Counted from the first letter of the stretch, positions 1 through 13,508 are shown. The stretch is DNA of 64,000 nt from Mycobacterium paragordonae (GCF_003614435.1 NZ_CP025546.1:868001-932000); one strand, 5' to 3'. The notes: a model not told the origin generated them from the sequence alone. Numbers and translations: made by a program.

Positions 1-508
1 CGGTGTGCCGGTCTACATCGCCGCCGGCGGTCCCGCGGTGGCCAAGTACGCCGGCCGCGCCGGTGACGGCTTCATCTGCACCTCCGGCAAGGGCGAGGAG
101 CTGTATACCGAGAAGCTGATCCCGGCCGTCAAAGAAGGCGCCGCCATCAACGAGCGCAACATCGATGACATCGACAAGATGATCGAGATCAAGATCTCCT
201 ACGACACCGACCCGGACCTGGCGCTGGAGAACACCCGGTTCTGGGCACCGCTGTCGCTGAGCGCCGAGCAGAAGCACAGCATCGACGACCCGATCGAGAT
301 GGAGAAGGCCGCCGACGCCCTGCCGATCGAGCAGATCGCCAAGCGCTGGATCGTCGCGTCCGACCCCGACGAAGCCGTGGAAAAGGTCGGCCAGTACGTG
401 ACCTGGGGCCTCAACCACCTGGTGTTCCACGCACCCGGGCACGACCAGCGACGGTTCCTGGAGTTGTTCGAGAAGGACTTGGCGCCGCGACTCCGCAGAC
501 TTGGCTGA
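1..508 (+). CDS. fgd1: F420-dependent glucose-6-phosphate dehydrogenase, 3' part
   Basis: The gene runs off the left edge. About 168 C-terminal residues are visible, roughly half of the usual 336-residue protein. The family is luciferase-like and oxidises glucose-6-phosphate with coenzyme F420, giving the reduced F420 used by mycobacterial reductases. The visible part opens with [20 protein letters not shown], a typical inner strand-loop of the TIM barrel, and ends LAPRLRRLG. Its stop lies 8 nt inside the pta start, so the two are probably cotranscribed. The same fgd1-pta-ackA order occurs in M. tuberculosis (Rv0407-Rv0409). The true start is outside the window. Confidence 0.93.
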   Translation, partial: GVPVYIAAGGPAVAKYAGRAGDGFICTSGKGEELYTEKLIPAVKEGAAINERNIDDIDKMIEIKISYDTDPDLALENTRFWAPLSLSAEQKHSIDDPIEMEKAADALPIEQIAKRWIVASDPDEAVEKVGQYVTWGLNHLVFHAPGHDQRRFLELFEKDLAPRLRRLG

Positions 509-2588
509 CACGCCAGCCGTGCCCGCCTCCAGCATCTACATCGCGGCGCCCGAATCGGAGACCGGCAAGTCGACGATCGCGCTGGGGCTGATGCACCGGC
601 TGGCGGCCACGGCCGCGAAAGTCGGTGTCTTCCGGCCGATTACGCGTCATGAGAAGGGCCGCGACTACATCCTGGAATTGCTGCTCGAGCAGTCCACCGC
701 GGGCCTGACGTATGAACAGTGCGTCGGGGTGACGTACCAACAACTGCACGACGACGGCGACGCCGCGATAGCCGGGATCGTCGACGCGTACCACGCGGTG
801 GCCGAGCACTGCGACGCGGTGGTGATCGTCGGCAGCGACTACACCGACGTGACCAGTCCGGCCGAGCTTTCGGTGAACGCGCGGATCGCGGTGAACCTGG
901 GCGCACCGGTCCTGCTCACGGTTCGCGGCAAGGACCGCACGCCCGACGAGGTCGCCAGTGTCGTGGAGGTGTGTCTGGCCGAGCTGTCCGCGCAGCGGGC
1001 ACATACCGCGGCTGTCGTCGCCAACCGGTGTGAACCAGCCGAGATGCCTGCCGTCGCGGATGCGCTGCGCAAGTTCACCCCGCGCGCCTACGTGCTGCCC
1101 GAGGAGCCACTGCTGGCCGCGCCGACGGTGGCCGAACTGACCACCGCGGTCAACGGGACACCGATTCGCGGTGACGAACAACTGGCCCAGCGCGAGGTGA
1201 TGGGCGTGATGGTCGCCGGCATGACCGCCGACCACTGCCTCGAGCGGCTGCGCGACGGCATGGCCGTGATCACCCCGGGCGACCGCTCAGACGTGGTACT
1301 CGCGGTTGCCAGTGCCCATGCGGCAGAAGGGTTTCCGTCGTTGTCGTGTCTGGTGCTCAACGGCGGCTTCGACCTGCACCCGTCGATCGCCGCCCTGGTT
1401 GCCGGGCTGCGGCTGCGGTTGCCGATCATCGCCACCACGCTGGGCACCTACGACACGGCCAGCGCGGCGGCCACGGCCCGCGGCCGCGTCACCGCTTCCT
1501 CGCAACGCAAGATCGACACGGCGTTGCAACTGATGGACCGGCACGTCGACATCGATGATCTGCTCGAGCAGCTCACCATCCCGATCCCGACGGTCACCAC
1601 GCCGCAGATGTTCACCCACCAGCTGCAGGAGCGAGCCCGGGCGGACCGCCGGCACATCGTGTTGCCCGAGGGCGAGGACGACCGGATCCTGCGCTCGGCC
1701 GGCCGTCTGCTGCAGCGCTCCGTCGCCGACTTGACGATTCTGGGCGACGAAACCCAAGTGCGTTCCCGCGCAGCCGAACTCGGTGTGAGCCTGGACGATG
1801 CGACGGTGATCGACCCGCGCACCAGCGAACTGCACGAACACTTTGCGCAGCAATACGCCGAACTGCGCAAGGCTAAGGGCGTCACGCTCGAGCACGCCCG
1901 CGAGATCATGAACGACGCAACGTATTTCGGCACCATGCTGGTGTACAACGGCAAGGTCGACGGGATGGTGTCCGGTGCCGTGCACACCACCGCGCACACC
2001 GTGCGCCCGGCGCTGGAGATCATCCGCACGGTGCCGGACGTGTCCACGGTGTCCAGCATCTTCCTGATGTGTCTGCCGGACCGGGTGCTGGCCTACGGTG
2101 ACTGCGCGATCATCCCCAACCCGACTACCGAACAGCTTGCCGACATCGCGATCTCTTCGGCGCGCACGGCCGCTCAGTTCGGTATCGAGCCGCGGGTGGC
2201 CATGCTGTCCTACTCGACGGGGGACTCCGGTTCGGGTGCCGATGTCGAAAAGGTCAGGAAGGCAACCGAACTGGTGCGTTCCCGGGATCCACAACTGCTG
2301 GTCGAGGGGCCGATCCAGTACGACGCCGCGGTCGACCCGTCGGTCGCGGCGACCAAGATGCGCGACTCCCCGGTGGCCGGCCGCGCCACCGTGCTGATCT
2401 TCCCCGACCTCAACACCGGCAACAACACCTATAAGGCGGTGCAGCGGTCCGCGGGCGCCATCGCGATCGGGCCGGTGCTGCAGGGTCTGCGCAAACCGGT
2501 CAACGACCTGTCTAGGGGCGCGCTGGTCGAAGACATCGTGAATACCGTTGCCATAACCGCGATTCAGGCGCAGGGCTGCGATGAGTGA
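501..2588 (+). CDS. pta: phosphate acetyltransferase
   Basis: Converts acetyl-CoA and phosphate to acetyl phosphate in the cytosol, the first half of the Pta-AckA acetate pathway. The 695-residue protein has the long three-part form. An N-terminal P-loop-like domain carries [13 protein letters not shown] near residues 18-30. A DRTGG-type middle region follows at about 210-330. The catalytic PTA domain from about 365 includes [17 protein letters not shown] and the [16 protein letters not shown] signature near the end. The TTG start at 501 overlaps the fgd1 stop, and the reading [10 protein letters not shown]... agrees with the family N-terminus. The gene ends 8 nt inside ackA, so translation is likely coupled. 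Confidence 0.95.
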   Translation: MADTPAVPASSIYIAAPESETGKSTIALGLMHRLAATAAKVGVFRPITRHEKGRDYILELLLEQSTAGLTYEQCVGVTYQQLHDDGDAAIAGIVDAYHAVAEHCDAVVIVGSDYTDVTSPAELSVNARIAVNLGAPVLLTVRGKDRTPDEVASVVEVCLAELSAQRAHTAAVVANRCEPAEMPAVADALRKFTPRAYVLPEEPLLAAPTVAELTTAVNGTPIRGDEQLAQREVMGVMVAGMTADHCLERLRDGMAVITPGDRSDVVLAVASAHAAEGFPSLSCLVLNGGFDLHPSIAALVAGLRLRLPIIATTLGTYDTASAAATARGRVTASSQRKIDTALQLMDRHVDIDDLLEQLTIPIPTVTTPQMFTHQLQERARADRRHIVLPEGEDDRILRSAGRLLQRSVADLTILGDETQVRSRAAELGVSLDDATVIDPRTSELHEHFAQQYAELRKAKGVTLEHAREIMNDATYFGTMLVYNGKVDGMVSGAVHTTAHTVRPALEIIRTVPDVSTVSSIFLMCLPDRVLAYGDCAIIPNPTTEQLADIAISSARTAAQFGIEPRVAMLSYSTGDSGSGADVEKVRKATELVRSRDPQLLVEGPIQYDAAVDPSVAATKMRDSPVAGRATVLIFPDLNTGNNTYKAVQRSAGAIAIGPVLQGLRKPVNDLSRGALVEDIVNTVAITAIQAQGCDE

Positions 2589-3726
2589 TCGTCTGGTGCT
2601 GGTGATCAACTCCGGATCGTCGTCGCTGAAATTCCAGCTCGTCGATCCGGATTCCGGAGCGTCACGGGCGGGTGGCACGGTCGAACAGATCGGGGAGCCG
2701 TCGTCGCCCATCGCTGACCACGACGCGGCGCTCCGTCGCGCGTTCGAGATGCTGAACGACGACGGCATCGACCTGCAGCGCTGCGGACTGGCCGCGGTGG
2801 GGCACCGGGTGGTCCACGGCGGCAACCACTTTCACCGTCCCACGCTGCTGGACGACGCGGTGGTCCGCGAACTCGAGAAGCTCGCGCCGCTGGCCCCGCT
2901 GCACAACCCGCCCGCTGTGCAGGGCATCGAGGTGGCGCGCAAGCTGCTGCCCGGAGTGCCGCACATCGCGGTGTTCGATACGGCGTTCTTCCACCACCTG
3001 CCGGCGGCCGCCGCCACCTACGCCATCGACCGGGAACTCGCCGAGAAATGGCAGATCCGCCGGTACGGATTCCACGGCACCTCACACGAGTACGTCAGCG
3101 GCCAGGCGGCGACATTCCTGGGCCGGCCGGCCGGCGAGCTGAATCAGATCGTGCTGCATCTGGGTAACGGGGCGTCGGCGTCCGCGGTCGCAGGCGGGCG
3201 TCCGGTCGAGACGTCTATGGGCCTGACACCGTTGGAAGGTCTGGTGATGGGCACCCGCAGCGGTGACATCGACGCGGGTGTCTTCAGCTACCTGTGGCGG
3301 ACCGCGAACATGGATGTCGACGAGATCGAGTCAATGCTGAACAAGCGGTCCGGGGTGCTGGGCCTGGCGGGCGAGCGCGATTTCCGCCGGTTGCGCGCGA
3401 TGATCGAATCCGGTGACACCGCAGCGAAATTGGCGTACGACGTGTTCATCCACCGGCTGCGCAAATACATCGGCGCGTACCTGGCGGTGCTGGGACACAC
3501 CGACGTGATCAGTTTCACAGCCGGAATCGGCGAGCACGACGCGGCCGTGCGCCGAGATGCGTTGGCAGGACTGGGCGAGCTCGGGATCGAGCTCGACGAG
3601 GAACGCAATGCCGCGACGGGCTCCGGCGCCCGCCGGATCTCGAGCGACCGCTCGTCCGTCGCCGTGCTGGTGGTGCCGACGAACGAGGAACTGGCCATCG
3701 CCCGCGACTGCGTCAGCCTGCTATAG
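2581..3726 (+). CDS. ackA: acetate kinase
   Basis: Interconverts acetyl phosphate plus ADP with acetate plus ATP and completes the Pta-AckA pathway. At 381 residues it has normal family length. ASKHA-fold motifs are present in order: [11 protein letters not shown] near residue 10, [53 protein letters not shown] and [10 protein letters not shown]. The ATG at 2581 overlaps the pta stop by 8 nt. Its last six bases (CTATAG) also hold the stop codon of the convergent DUF1501 gene on the other strand. Confidence 0.96.
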   Translation: MSDRLVLVINSGSSSLKFQLVDPDSGASRAGGTVEQIGEPSSPIADHDAALRRAFEMLNDDGIDLQRCGLAAVGHRVVHGGNHFHRPTLLDDAVVRELEKLAPLAPLHNPPAVQGIEVARKLLPGVPHIAVFDTAFFHHLPAAAATYAIDRELAEKWQIRRYGFHGTSHEYVSGQAATFLGRPAGELNQIVLHLGNGASASAVAGGRPVETSMGLTPLEGLVMGTRSGDIDAGVFSYLWRTANMDVDEIESMLNKRSGVLGLAGERDFRRLRAMIESGDTAAKLAYDVFIHRLRKYIGAYLAVLGHTDVISFTAGIGEHDAAVRRDALAGLGELGIELDEERNAATGSGARRISSDRSSVAVLVVPTNEELAIARDCVSLL

Positions 3727-4887
3727 AAATCCCAGGTTGGTGCGGCCGGCACCGACCGACGGGGTGGGGTCGGTGCGCAGCGTCCCGACCAGCAGCTCGT
3801 GGTAGACGTCGCGAAAGTCAGTGGTGTACTTGAGGTCTCCGTGGTCGAGGTCGGTCAGGCTCGGCTCGTCGCCGTAGAACCCGCCCTTGACCGGCGCGCC
3901 CGCGACGAACACCGGTCCGGCGGTGCCGTGGTCGGTGCCCTGGGACGCATTCGCCGCAACGCGGCGACCGAACTCCGAGTAGGCCAGCACCACGACGTTG
4001 GCGCCGGCCACCTGCTGCAGGAACCCGGTGACGGCTTCGTCGAAGCTCTGCAGCAGTCGCTGCTGGGTGCCGCGTTCGTTGGCGTGGGTGTCGAAGCCGC
4101 CGAGGTGCGCCAGGTAGACCCGAGTCGGAACCCGGGCCTTGATGGCGGCGGCCACCAGACTGAGCCGGGCCGCCAGTGCGTTCTGCGACTCCGCCCCTTG
4201 GACGGATTCAAATCTCGCGTTGGTGGTGCGAGCGGCGCGGTAGGACTTGGCGACCGCAGCCATGGCAGGGGTGTCGCCGGGATCGTCGGCCGAGAGCGCC
4301 TGCATGGTCGCGTCGAACCTGTCGGACTTGCCACCGTCACCAGATGTCGAAAGCGCTGCCGCTGTTTGCTTTTCGCCGACCGCGAGCAGCGGCAGCACAC
4401 TGCCGACGTTGACCGCGCGCAGCGGGTCGTCACCGGTAGCGTCGAGCCACCGGCCGATCCAACCGGTGGCAACGGGGGCGTCCGGCGACGCGGTCTGCCA
4501 GATGTCCATGGACCGGAAGTGGCTGTGGTCGGGTTTGGGATAGCCAGCGCCGCGCACGATGGCGAGACGCCGCTCGTTCCACAATTGCGCCAGGCCGCGC
4601 ATCGCGGGGTTCAGGCCGAGCTGATCGTCGAGGTGCAGGACGTCTTCGGGAGCGTAGGCCAGTTCCGGGCGGGCGTCGTGATAAGCGTTGTCCGCGTAGG
4701 GAATCAGCGTGTTGATGCCGTCGTTGCCGCCGTACAGGGTGACGATCACCAGCACCCCGTCGCCCGCGGCCAGCGGACGGTCCTGCGCGGCCCGCAGCAG
4801 GTCGTCCCAGTCGACCGCCAACGCGCCGGACAAGAGGCCGGCCGCACCCACCCCGGCGCCGGCGATCAGGAACTTGCGGCGGTTCAT
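3721..4887 (-). CDS. DUF1501 family protein, Tat-exported
   Basis: A 388-residue member of the DUF1501 family, a sulfatase/alkaline-phosphatase-like fold of unknown substrate. The start at 4887 gives [19 protein letters not shown], a clear twin-arginine signal followed by a hydrophobic stretch, so export in folded form is expected. Seen motifs include [48 protein letters not shown] and [12 protein letters not shown], all typical of the family. The ATG overlaps the stop of the upstream DUF1800 gene (ATGA), so the two form an operon. A longer upstream extension is open but lacks homology. The pair is not part of the M. tuberculosis fgd1-pknG backbone that I know. Confidence 0.88.
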   Translation of the reverse strand: MNRRKFLIAGAGVGAAGLLSGALAVDWDDLLRAAQDRPLAAGDGVLVIVTLYGGNDGINTLIPYADNAYHDARPELAYAPEDVLHLDDQLGLNPAMRGLAQLWNERRLAIVRGAGYPKPDHSHFRSMDIWQTASPDAPVATGWIGRWLDATGDDPLRAVNVGSVLPLLAVGEKQTAAALSTSGDGGKSDRFDATMQALSADDPGDTPAMAAVAKSYRAARTTNARFESVQGAESQNALAARLSLVAAAIKARVPTRVYLAHLGGFDTHANERGTQQRLLQSFDEAVTGFLQQVAGANVVVLAYSEFGRRVAANASQGTDHGTAGPVFVAGAPVKGGFYGDEPSLTDLDHGDLKYTTDFRDVYHELLVGTLRTDPTPSVGAGRTNLGFL

Positions 4888-6188
4888 GAGGTCAGGTACT
4901 CCGGTGTGTTGACGGCGGCGGTCACCAGGCGCTCGGGCTGGCGCACCAGGGGTTGCAGGGCTTCGACCGTGCGGTCTGTCCACGCGCCCACGCCGATCAG
5001 GTATCCGACCGCGTCGATCCGCTGGCCAGGCGCGGTGCTGTCGATCGTCGACAAGTCCGCTGACCGGGCGAACTTGGCGGCGGTGCGCAGCCTCGTGGTG
5101 GCCGACGCGGTGGACAACCAGACCTGGCCGCGCGGCCAGCCGTTGACGTCGGTGGGGAAGAACGGGCGCTGGCCCAGCACCTTGAGGGTGGTCTCGACCA
5201 GCTTGTCGTGCTGCTCGGCAGGCCGGAGCGCACGGATCACGCCGACCAGCCACTCGACGGGAGTGTTGACGACGGTCGCACGGCCGCCGGTGAACTCGTC
5301 GTCGGTGAGGACGGCCCGGGTCAGCGCCTTGAGGTCACGCCGGGGGCCGTACGCGGCGACGATGCGCTCGAGTGCCGGCCCGGACGGCGGTTCGTCGGAC
5401 ACCAACTGCTGCCACAGGTGCCCGGCGACGTGCGCGGCCGAACCGGGCCGGGCCAGGACCGCGTCGCAGAACCCGGCGGCATCGAAGTCCCGCGTGACGC
5501 CGAACAGGGTTTTGAGTCCGGGGTCGCGGCGGCGGGCCACCAACACCGGCTGGCCATCGCCGATCGTCCATCCGGTCAGGGCGCGGGCGCCGGCGCGCAC
5601 GTCGTCCTCGGTGTACCCGTTGTTGTGGCCGAGGGTGAACAGCTCCATGAATTCGCGGGCCAGGTTCTCATTGGGAGCTTTGGCGGTGTTGAGCTGTCCG
5701 TCCAGCCAGCGCAGCATCGCGGCGTCGGTGAGCATCGTGTACGCCAGAGTCCGGAAGTCGCCCAGCTTCAAGGTGCGCAGCTTCTGGTTCTGCGCCGCCA
5801 TGTACGCCGCGATCCGCACCTTCTGCGCGGAAGTGGCGAAGTGGTTGTGCCACAACAACGTCAGCTTCTCGTGCAGCGGCAGCTCGACGGCGAGCATGCG
5901 GCTCAGCCACCATCGGGTCAGTTCGTCGTTCTGTTCGGAGAGCTGACGCCGATACTGGGCGCGCGCCGCCTTCGTGGCGCCTCTGGCGGGCGGCTGTGGG
6001 GGCGGGAGTGATGGCATCGGGGTGGCGAGCGCCCCCCGGTCGGCGTCGGGATCGGCGGCCAGGGCGGCGTCGACGTAGGTCGGCCAGTTCTGGCCCACCA
6101 CCGCGTCGACCTCGGCGCCCGTGGCCCCGAACCCGCACCGGCGCAGGACGCGGGCCGTCATGATCCACCGTGGGGACTGCCCGGCCAT
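4884..6188 (-). CDS. DUF1800 family protein
   Basis: A 434-residue DUF1800 protein of unknown biochemical role. In many bacteria it is encoded directly before a DUF1501 gene, as here. Family hallmarks are visible: RVLRRCGFGATGAEVD near the start, KLTLLWHNHFATSAQKVR around residue 105, ENLAREFMELFTLG about residue 175, and GYTEDDVRAGARALTGW after it. No signal peptide is evident at this start, unlike the Tat-carrying partner. The start at 6188 gives MAGQSPRW; a GTG or ATG slightly inside (MTARVL) is possible. A 4-nt ATGA overlap joins it to the DUF1501 gene. Confidence 0.87.
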   Translation of the reverse strand: MAGQSPRWIMTARVLRRCGFGATGAEVDAVVGQNWPTYVDAALAADPDADRGALATPMPSLPPPQPPARGATKAARAQYRRQLSEQNDELTRWWLSRMLAVELPLHEKLTLLWHNHFATSAQKVRIAAYMAAQNQKLRTLKLGDFRTLAYTMLTDAAMLRWLDGQLNTAKAPNENLAREFMELFTLGHNNGYTEDDVRAGARALTGWTIGDGQPVLVARRRDPGLKTLFGVTRDFDAAGFCDAVLARPGSAAHVAGHLWQQLVSDEPPSGPALERIVAAYGPRRDLKALTRAVLTDDEFTGGRATVVNTPVEWLVGVIRALRPAEQHDKLVETTLKVLGQRPFFPTDVNGWPRGQVWLSTASATTRLRTAAKFARSADLSTIDSTAPGQRIDAVGYLIGVGAWTDRTVEALQPLVRQPERLVTAAVNTPEYLTS

Positions 6189-6553
6189 AGTGAACCACTG
6201 TCGCGCGCAAACCTATGTTTTCGCTGAGTGTGGCTCTGGATCGAGGTAAGTGGATGGGCTGGATCGTCGTCCGGGTGGTCGCGGAGAACCATCCCGCCGC
6301 AATTGTGCGGCGGGTCCGTGCCGCTCTGGAGGCGGCAGCGGCACGTTCGCGAGTTTGACTGTGCACCTGCTGCTTTGACAGTGCGGCTACCGTCGAAATC
6401 CTGGCGGATCTCGACGGTAGCCGCACACTCGATGGACAGGGAAAGCGGTAAAGCGCGGCCGGCGCCCGGCCCGGCCTTCAGTGCCTGAATAGGCTTTGGT
6501 GTGCTTGAGGGAAGAGCACGCTCACTCGTTTGGCCGGGGTGCGGGCCGCTCGG
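6189..6553. other. gene-poor intergenic region rich in hairpins
   Basis: No convincing gene lies in these 365 bases between the DUF1800 start and the small gene downstream of hsp18. It holds three inverted repeats in a row: CCCGCCGCA/TGCGGCGGG (6293-6314, 4-nt loop), GTGCCGCT/AGCGGCAC (6318-6344) and a perfect 16-bp stem at 6381-6426. A short direct repeat TTTGAC(T/A)GTGC sits at 6354 and 6374. The region should hold the promoter of the DUF1800-DUF1501 pair, but I see no clear -10. Confidence 0.6.
6381..6426. repeat. perfect 16-bp inverted repeat of a probable dispersed intergenic element
   Basis: The left arm GTGCGGCTACCGTCGA (6381-6396) and the right arm at 6411-6426 are exact reverse complements with a 14-nt loop. 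The right arm runs straight into CACACTCGA (6424-6432). The modules ACCGTCGA and CACACTCGA recur in the intergenic element at 39686-39774, which suggests a shared repeat family. It has no T-run, so it is not a classical terminator. Confidence 0.7.
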
Positions 6554-6826
6554 CTAGGTCATTTGTGATGTCATCACCTGCCTTTCACTGCTCAGTAGTG
6601 ACCATGTGTGCGGGGAAGCCGGAGGGCTGCGCTGGACGGCCCGCACCGGGTGTGCCGGTCCGCTCCAGGCCCTGAGTGGGGCGTAGGTCGTCACCGGGCG
6701 CGCGGGCGGCCTGCGGGCGGCGGCAACCGCCGCGCACAGGATGGCGTCCACCTCGGCGAACAACTCGGCGACGTCAGCATCCAGGGCGTCCAGGTCCAGC
6801 TCAGCGGGAGTCAACAGGCTGGTCAT
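6554..6826 (-). CDS. small protein downstream of hsp18, unknown function
   Basis: Ninety residues starting MTSLLTPAELDLDALDADV. The first 40 residues are acidic and probably helical (LDALDADVAELFAEVDAIL), followed by a basic, proline-rich part. Nothing in it identifies a domain. It begins 11 nt after the hsp18 stop on the same strand, so it is probably cotranscribed with the chaperone and could be a client, adaptor or regulator of it. That is inference from position only. A longer upstream extension would run through hsp18 in another frame and is rejected. Confidence 0.6.
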   Translation of the reverse strand: MTSLLTPAELDLDALDADVAELFAEVDAILCAAVAAARRPPARPVTTYAPLRAWSGPAHPVRAVQRSPPASPHTWSLLSSERQVMTSQMT

Positions 6827-6837
6827 CTCGCGGCCGA

Positions 6838-7257
6838 TCAGGCGTTGATGACCTGGTGTCCGTTGCTCCGCCCGATCGTGATCTTGCGCGGTTTCGCCTT
6901 CTCGGCCACCGGGATTCGCAGCGTCAGCACTCCCGTGTCGTAGGACGCCTCGATCTTCTCGGTGTCGAGATTGTCGCCCAGCACCAACTGGCGGCTGAAC
7001 ACCCCACGGGGGCGTTCGCTGGCCAGCATCTCCCGGCCGGGATCGATTTCGGGGCGCTCCGCACGCACCGTGACCACGTTGCGCTCGATGTCCAGGTCCA
7101 ACGAGTCCGCATCGATGCCGGGCAGATCGAATTCCACGACAAATGATGTGCCGTCTCGCCACGCGTCCATCGGCATCACCGACGGACGGGACGCCGTCCC
7201 CGACATCGGCCGGGTGAAGCGGTCGAAGTCACGGAACGGATCGGTTCGCATCAGCAT
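6838..7257 (-). CDS. Hsp20 small heat-shock protein (18-kDa antigen type)
   Basis: A 139-residue alpha-crystallin chaperone that should bind unfolding proteins without ATP. It closely resembles, from memory, the M. leprae 18-kDa antigen: [14 protein letters not shown] at the start, [29 protein letters not shown] and [14 protein letters not shown] in the crystallin domain. The C-terminus lacks a strong IxI motif but keeps [15 protein letters not shown]. The ATG at 7257 is chosen because GGAGG lies 8 nt before it. M. tuberculosis has no such gene at this locus. A palindrome 42 bases upstream is a likely control site. Confidence 0.92.
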   Translation of the reverse strand: MLMRTDPFRDFDRFTRPMSGTASRPSVMPMDAWRDGTSFVVEFDLPGIDADSLDLDIERNVVTVRAERPEIDPGREMLASERPRGVFSRQLVLGDNLDTEKIEASYDTGVLTLRIPVAEKAKPRKITIGRSNGHQVINA

Positions 7258-7299
7258 CGTCGCCACCTCCAACTCTCAATGTGGTGTTACAGCCGAAGT

Positions 7300-7325
7300 A
7301 AATGTATGCCGTGAGGCATACATTT
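7300..7325. promoter_or_regulatory. 11-bp palindromic candidate operator upstream of hsp18
   Basis: AAATGTATGCC and GGCATACATTT are perfect inverted arms separated by GTGA. The site ends 42 bases before the hsp18 ATG, where a -35 region would lie. It matches neither CIRCE nor the HspR (HAIR) consensus, so it may bind another repressor or activator. Confidence 0.6.
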
Positions 7326-7404
7326 GATTTACCATCGAGGCCGCGCGAATGCAAGATCCGGAACCGAATTTTTTCTCAATAGCGTTGTGCCCGTGGGCTA
7401 CCGG

Positions 7405-10684
<3,280 letters not shown>

Positions 10685-10688
<4 letters not shown>

Positions 10689-12004
10689 CGGTACTCCTTC
10701 AGCCGGGGCCACAGGCCCAGCGCGACGGCGATGGCCGCACCCAGGCTGAGCACCACCGCGCCGACCTGCGCCCCGGCCAGGCCGCGCTTGGCGTTCAGGA
10801 CGTCGTTGCGCAGGTGGTTGCGGCTCTGCGCCATCGCCTTGGTCAGGGCCTCATCGAGCTTGTCGAAGGCGGGGGTGGAGTCGTCTTCGCCTTTGCCGAG
10901 CGCGACCTGGGTGGCGGCCCGGTAGTTTCCGACCGAGATGTAGGCGTTGATCCGGTCGTTGGCCTGCTGCCAGCGCACCAGCAGCTGGTCCGCGCCCTGC
11001 AGGTCGGGCTTGTCGACGGCGTCGCGGCGCGTCATGTACGCGTCGAGTTGGTGGTGCATGGCGTCGATGCGCTGGTAGAAGGCCTGCTTGCGGACCTCTT
11101 CGTCGCCACGCCGGATCAGCGACAAGGTCTCGTCGGCGCGGGCCTGCTGGGCGGTGATGGCCAGGTTGGTGACGGTCCGCAACGACTCGGCCGCGGTGTC
11201 CTTGGCGCTGCGGCTGGCCGTCGTCGAGATTGTCAGAGCCGTGCCCACCCAGACCACCATGATGAGAATACCGAGCCCGCCGACCACCAGACCCGGATTG
11301 ACCCGTCGCCGCGTGCGCCGGGCCAGCCAGCGGTGGGCGAACGCACCGAATGCGACGGTGGTGGTCACGACCAGGATCACCGGAGCCGGGATCTGCGTGG
11401 AGGCCGTGGTCTCGCTGTCCACCCGCGCCGATGTCGCCTGGTACAGCTGCTGGGCATCCGGCAGGATCCGCGACTGCATCAGTCCGGAGGCCTCGGACAG
11501 GTACGACGAGCCGACCGGGTTGCCCGCCCGGTTGTTGGTGCGGGCGATCTCGACCAGCCCGGTATAGACCGCCAGTTCGGCGTTGATCCTGCCCAGCAGC
11601 TGTACCAGGGGTTCGTCCGTCAGCCCGCTGGATGCCCGGGTCACTGCCACCGCGGCGTCGGTGATGGCCTGCTCGTAGCGCAGCCGGACGGCGCGCGGCT
11701 CGGTCTGGGCGATGAACGCGGTCGCGGCGGCGGCGTCGGCCACCGACAGCGTGGTGTAGAGCCGTCCGGCGGCGAACGACAGCGGCTCGGTGTGGTCGAG
11801 GACGGTGGTCAGCACCTGCTGGCGGTGGTTGATGGTGGTCGAGGTGGCGAACGCACTCGACACACCCAGGGCCGCCAGCACGATACCGATGGTCAGGATG
11901 CGCCCCGGCGTGGTCGAGATGAACCACCAGCGGGGATGAGCCGGTTCTGCGGGCGAGCGCGACCCCATCGGCTCGGTCGACGGGTGCGCCAGCTCAACCG
12001 TCAC
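10685..12004 (-). CDS. glnX: transmembrane sensor GlnX (Rv0412c homologue)
   Basis: A 439-residue membrane protein thought to carry the GlnH signal across the membrane to PknG. Four hydrophobic segments are visible: ILTIGIVLAALGVSSAF (about 34-52), PVILVVTTTVAFGAFA (about 200), LVVGGLGILIMVVWVG (about 230) and a C-terminal segment (VGAVVLSLGAAIAVALGL). Two long helical extracytoplasmic stretches lie between them. The start is the GTG at 12004, after a short leader with a possible -10 (TAATAT on the minus strand, 12034-12029). It is the first gene of the glnX-glnH-pknG operon and divergent from mutT3. Confidence 0.92.
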
Positions 12005-12108
12005 GTCTGCTCGGACCTCATCTCGGCCATATTACGAACCCGTATAAGCGAATTCTAAGAGCATCTCGCTGCGGATGGGGGGAGGCGTGACCAATTACCT
12101 AACCGGGG

Positions 12109-12624
12109 TTGCGTGCATATCCTGAATCCGTGCAGGGCGACGGTGACGGGTGGGTGATCTCCGAGCGCGGCGCCCATTACTGGGGGAGGTACGGCGCGGC
12201 CGGCCTGTTGCTGCGTGCTCCGCGACCGGACGGGACCCCCGCGGTCCTGTTGCAGCACCGGGCGGTGTGGAGCCATCAGGGTGGTACCTGGGGCCTGCCG
12301 GGTGGCGCCCGCGACAGTCACGAGACTCCGGAGGAGACCGCGGTGCGCGAGGCCCAGGAGGAGGCGGGTCTGGTCGCCGAGTGGCTGACGGTGCGGGCGG
12401 CGGTGGTGACGGCGGAAGTCCCGGGCATGGGCGGGACGCTGTGGAGCTACACGACCGTGGTCGCCGACGCCGGTGAGCTGCTGCAGACCGTGCCCAACCG
12501 GGAGAGCGCCGAGTTGCGCTGGGTCGGCGAGGACGAGGTGGCCGGGCTGCCGCTGCATCCGGGCTTCGCCGCCAGCTGGGACCGACTTCGCAGTGTGCTG
12601 GCAACTCTGCCTCCGGCGCGCTGA
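12109..12624 (+). CDS. mutT3: Nudix hydrolase MutT3
   Basis: A 171-residue Nudix protein, expected to hydrolyse oxidised or surplus nucleoside di/triphosphate derivatives. The Nudix box [21 protein letters not shown]... fits G-x5-E-x7-REUxEExGU, around residues 69-92. It agrees with Rv0413, which extends about 40 residues further at the C-terminus. The start is uncertain. The TTG at 12109 keeps AYPES, which aligns with the family; the GTG at 12130 (VQGDGDGW) is the alternative. It is divergent from glnX and convergent with thiE. Confidence 0.88.
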   Translation: MRAYPESVQGDGDGWVISERGAHYWGRYGAAGLLLRAPRPDGTPAVLLQHRAVWSHQGGTWGLPGGARDSHETPEETAVREAQEEAGLVAEWLTVRAAVVTAEVPGMGGTLWSYTTVVADAGELLQTVPNRESAELRWVGEDEVAGLPLHPGFAASWDRLRSVLATLPPAR

Positions 12625-12690
12625 GCCGCTCGCTCCACCGCGTCGAGAGTGCCCCTGGCGACACGACACGCCGCTGGTGCGTCGTGCGAT

Positions 12691-13365
12691 TCACACTCGG
12701 GGGGTGGTCAGTGCCCTCTTCAGCTGTTCGGCCGCTGCCCGCGGATCGGCGGCGGCGGTGATGGCCCGCACCACGACGACGCGGCGAGCGCCGGCCGCAA
12801 GCACGTCAGGCAGCCGTTGCAGGTCGATACCGCCGATGGCGAACCAGGGCATCTCGGTGTCCAGGGTGGCGGCGGTGCGGACCAGGTCCAGACCCGGTGC
12901 CGGACGGCCCGGTTTGGTGGGCGTGGGCCAACACGGCCCCACGCAGAAATAGTCGACAGCGGAAGCGGCCGCCGCCGCTGCCTCGCCGGCGTCGTGGCTG
13001 GACCGGCCGATCAGGGTGCCGGGTCCGACGATGTCTCGGGCGATGTCCAGGGGCAGGTCGCGCTGGCCGAGGTGCAGCACGTCGGCTCCGGCCGCGCGGG
13101 CGACGTCGGCGCGGTCGTTGACCGCGAACAGCGCACCGTGCCGGCGGGCCGCATCGGCCAGGATCTCGCAGGCCGCCAGCTCGTCGAGCGCCTCCAGCGG
13201 GCCGAACTGCCGCTCACCGGGGGAACCCTTGTCGCGCAGCTGGATGATGTCGACCCCGCCGGCCAGCGCGGCGTCGGCGAACTCGGCCAGGTCGCCGCGC
13301 TCGCGGCGCGCGTCGGTGCACAGGTACAGACGGGATTCGCTCAGCCGGGTACGGGGGTCCTGCAC
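12691..13365 (-). CDS. thiE: thiamine-phosphate synthase
   Basis: Joins hydroxymethylpyrimidine diphosphate and the thiazole phosphate to give thiamine phosphate. The 224-residue TIM-barrel protein shows the expected motifs: DIIQLRDKG near 40, [40 protein letters not shown] and [10 protein letters not shown]. The GTG start at 13365 faces away from the TPP riboswitch and thiOSG, so thiE is probably transcribed on its own from the short gap at 13366-13400. Length matches the M. tuberculosis enzyme. Confidence 0.95.
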   Translation of the reverse strand: MQDPRTRLSESRLYLCTDARRERGDLAEFADAALAGGVDIIQLRDKGSPGERQFGPLEALDELAACEILADAARRHGALFAVNDRADVARAAGADVLHLGQRDLPLDIARDIVGPGTLIGRSSHDAGEAAAAAASAVDYFCVGPCWPTPTKPGRPAPGLDLVRTAATLDTEMPWFAIGGIDLQRLPDVLAAGARRVVVVRAITAAADPRAAAEQLKRALTTPRV

Positions 13366-13401
13366 ACCGCGACGTTAGCGCGCTAGCGTGGAGCCTGAAG
13401 A

Positions 13402-13508
13402 ACACACGGGAGTCCCGGGCACCAGCGGGGCTGAGAGTGGGCACTGCCAGCTACCTGGACCTGTCCTTACCGTCACACCTGATCCGGGTCATGCCGGCGA
13501 AGGGAGCA
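13402..13508 (+). promoter_or_regulatory. TPP riboswitch (THI element) ahead of thiOSG
   Basis: The conserved CTGAGAG (13431-13437) and the 3' core ACCTGATCCGGGTCATGC..GCGAAGGGA lie in correct order, with a variable stem between them. The element ends about 5 nt before the thiO ATG. Its last bases GGGAGCACAGG hold the likely Shine-Dalgarno sequence. Thiamine diphosphate binding should therefore block translation initiation directly. Confidence 0.95.

Noticed and set aside
3799..5946. 715-codon plus-strand frame after ackA
   Set aside because: It lies opposite the DUF1501 and DUF1800 genes, whose protein motifs are clear; high G+C content at third positions keeps the opposite strand open.
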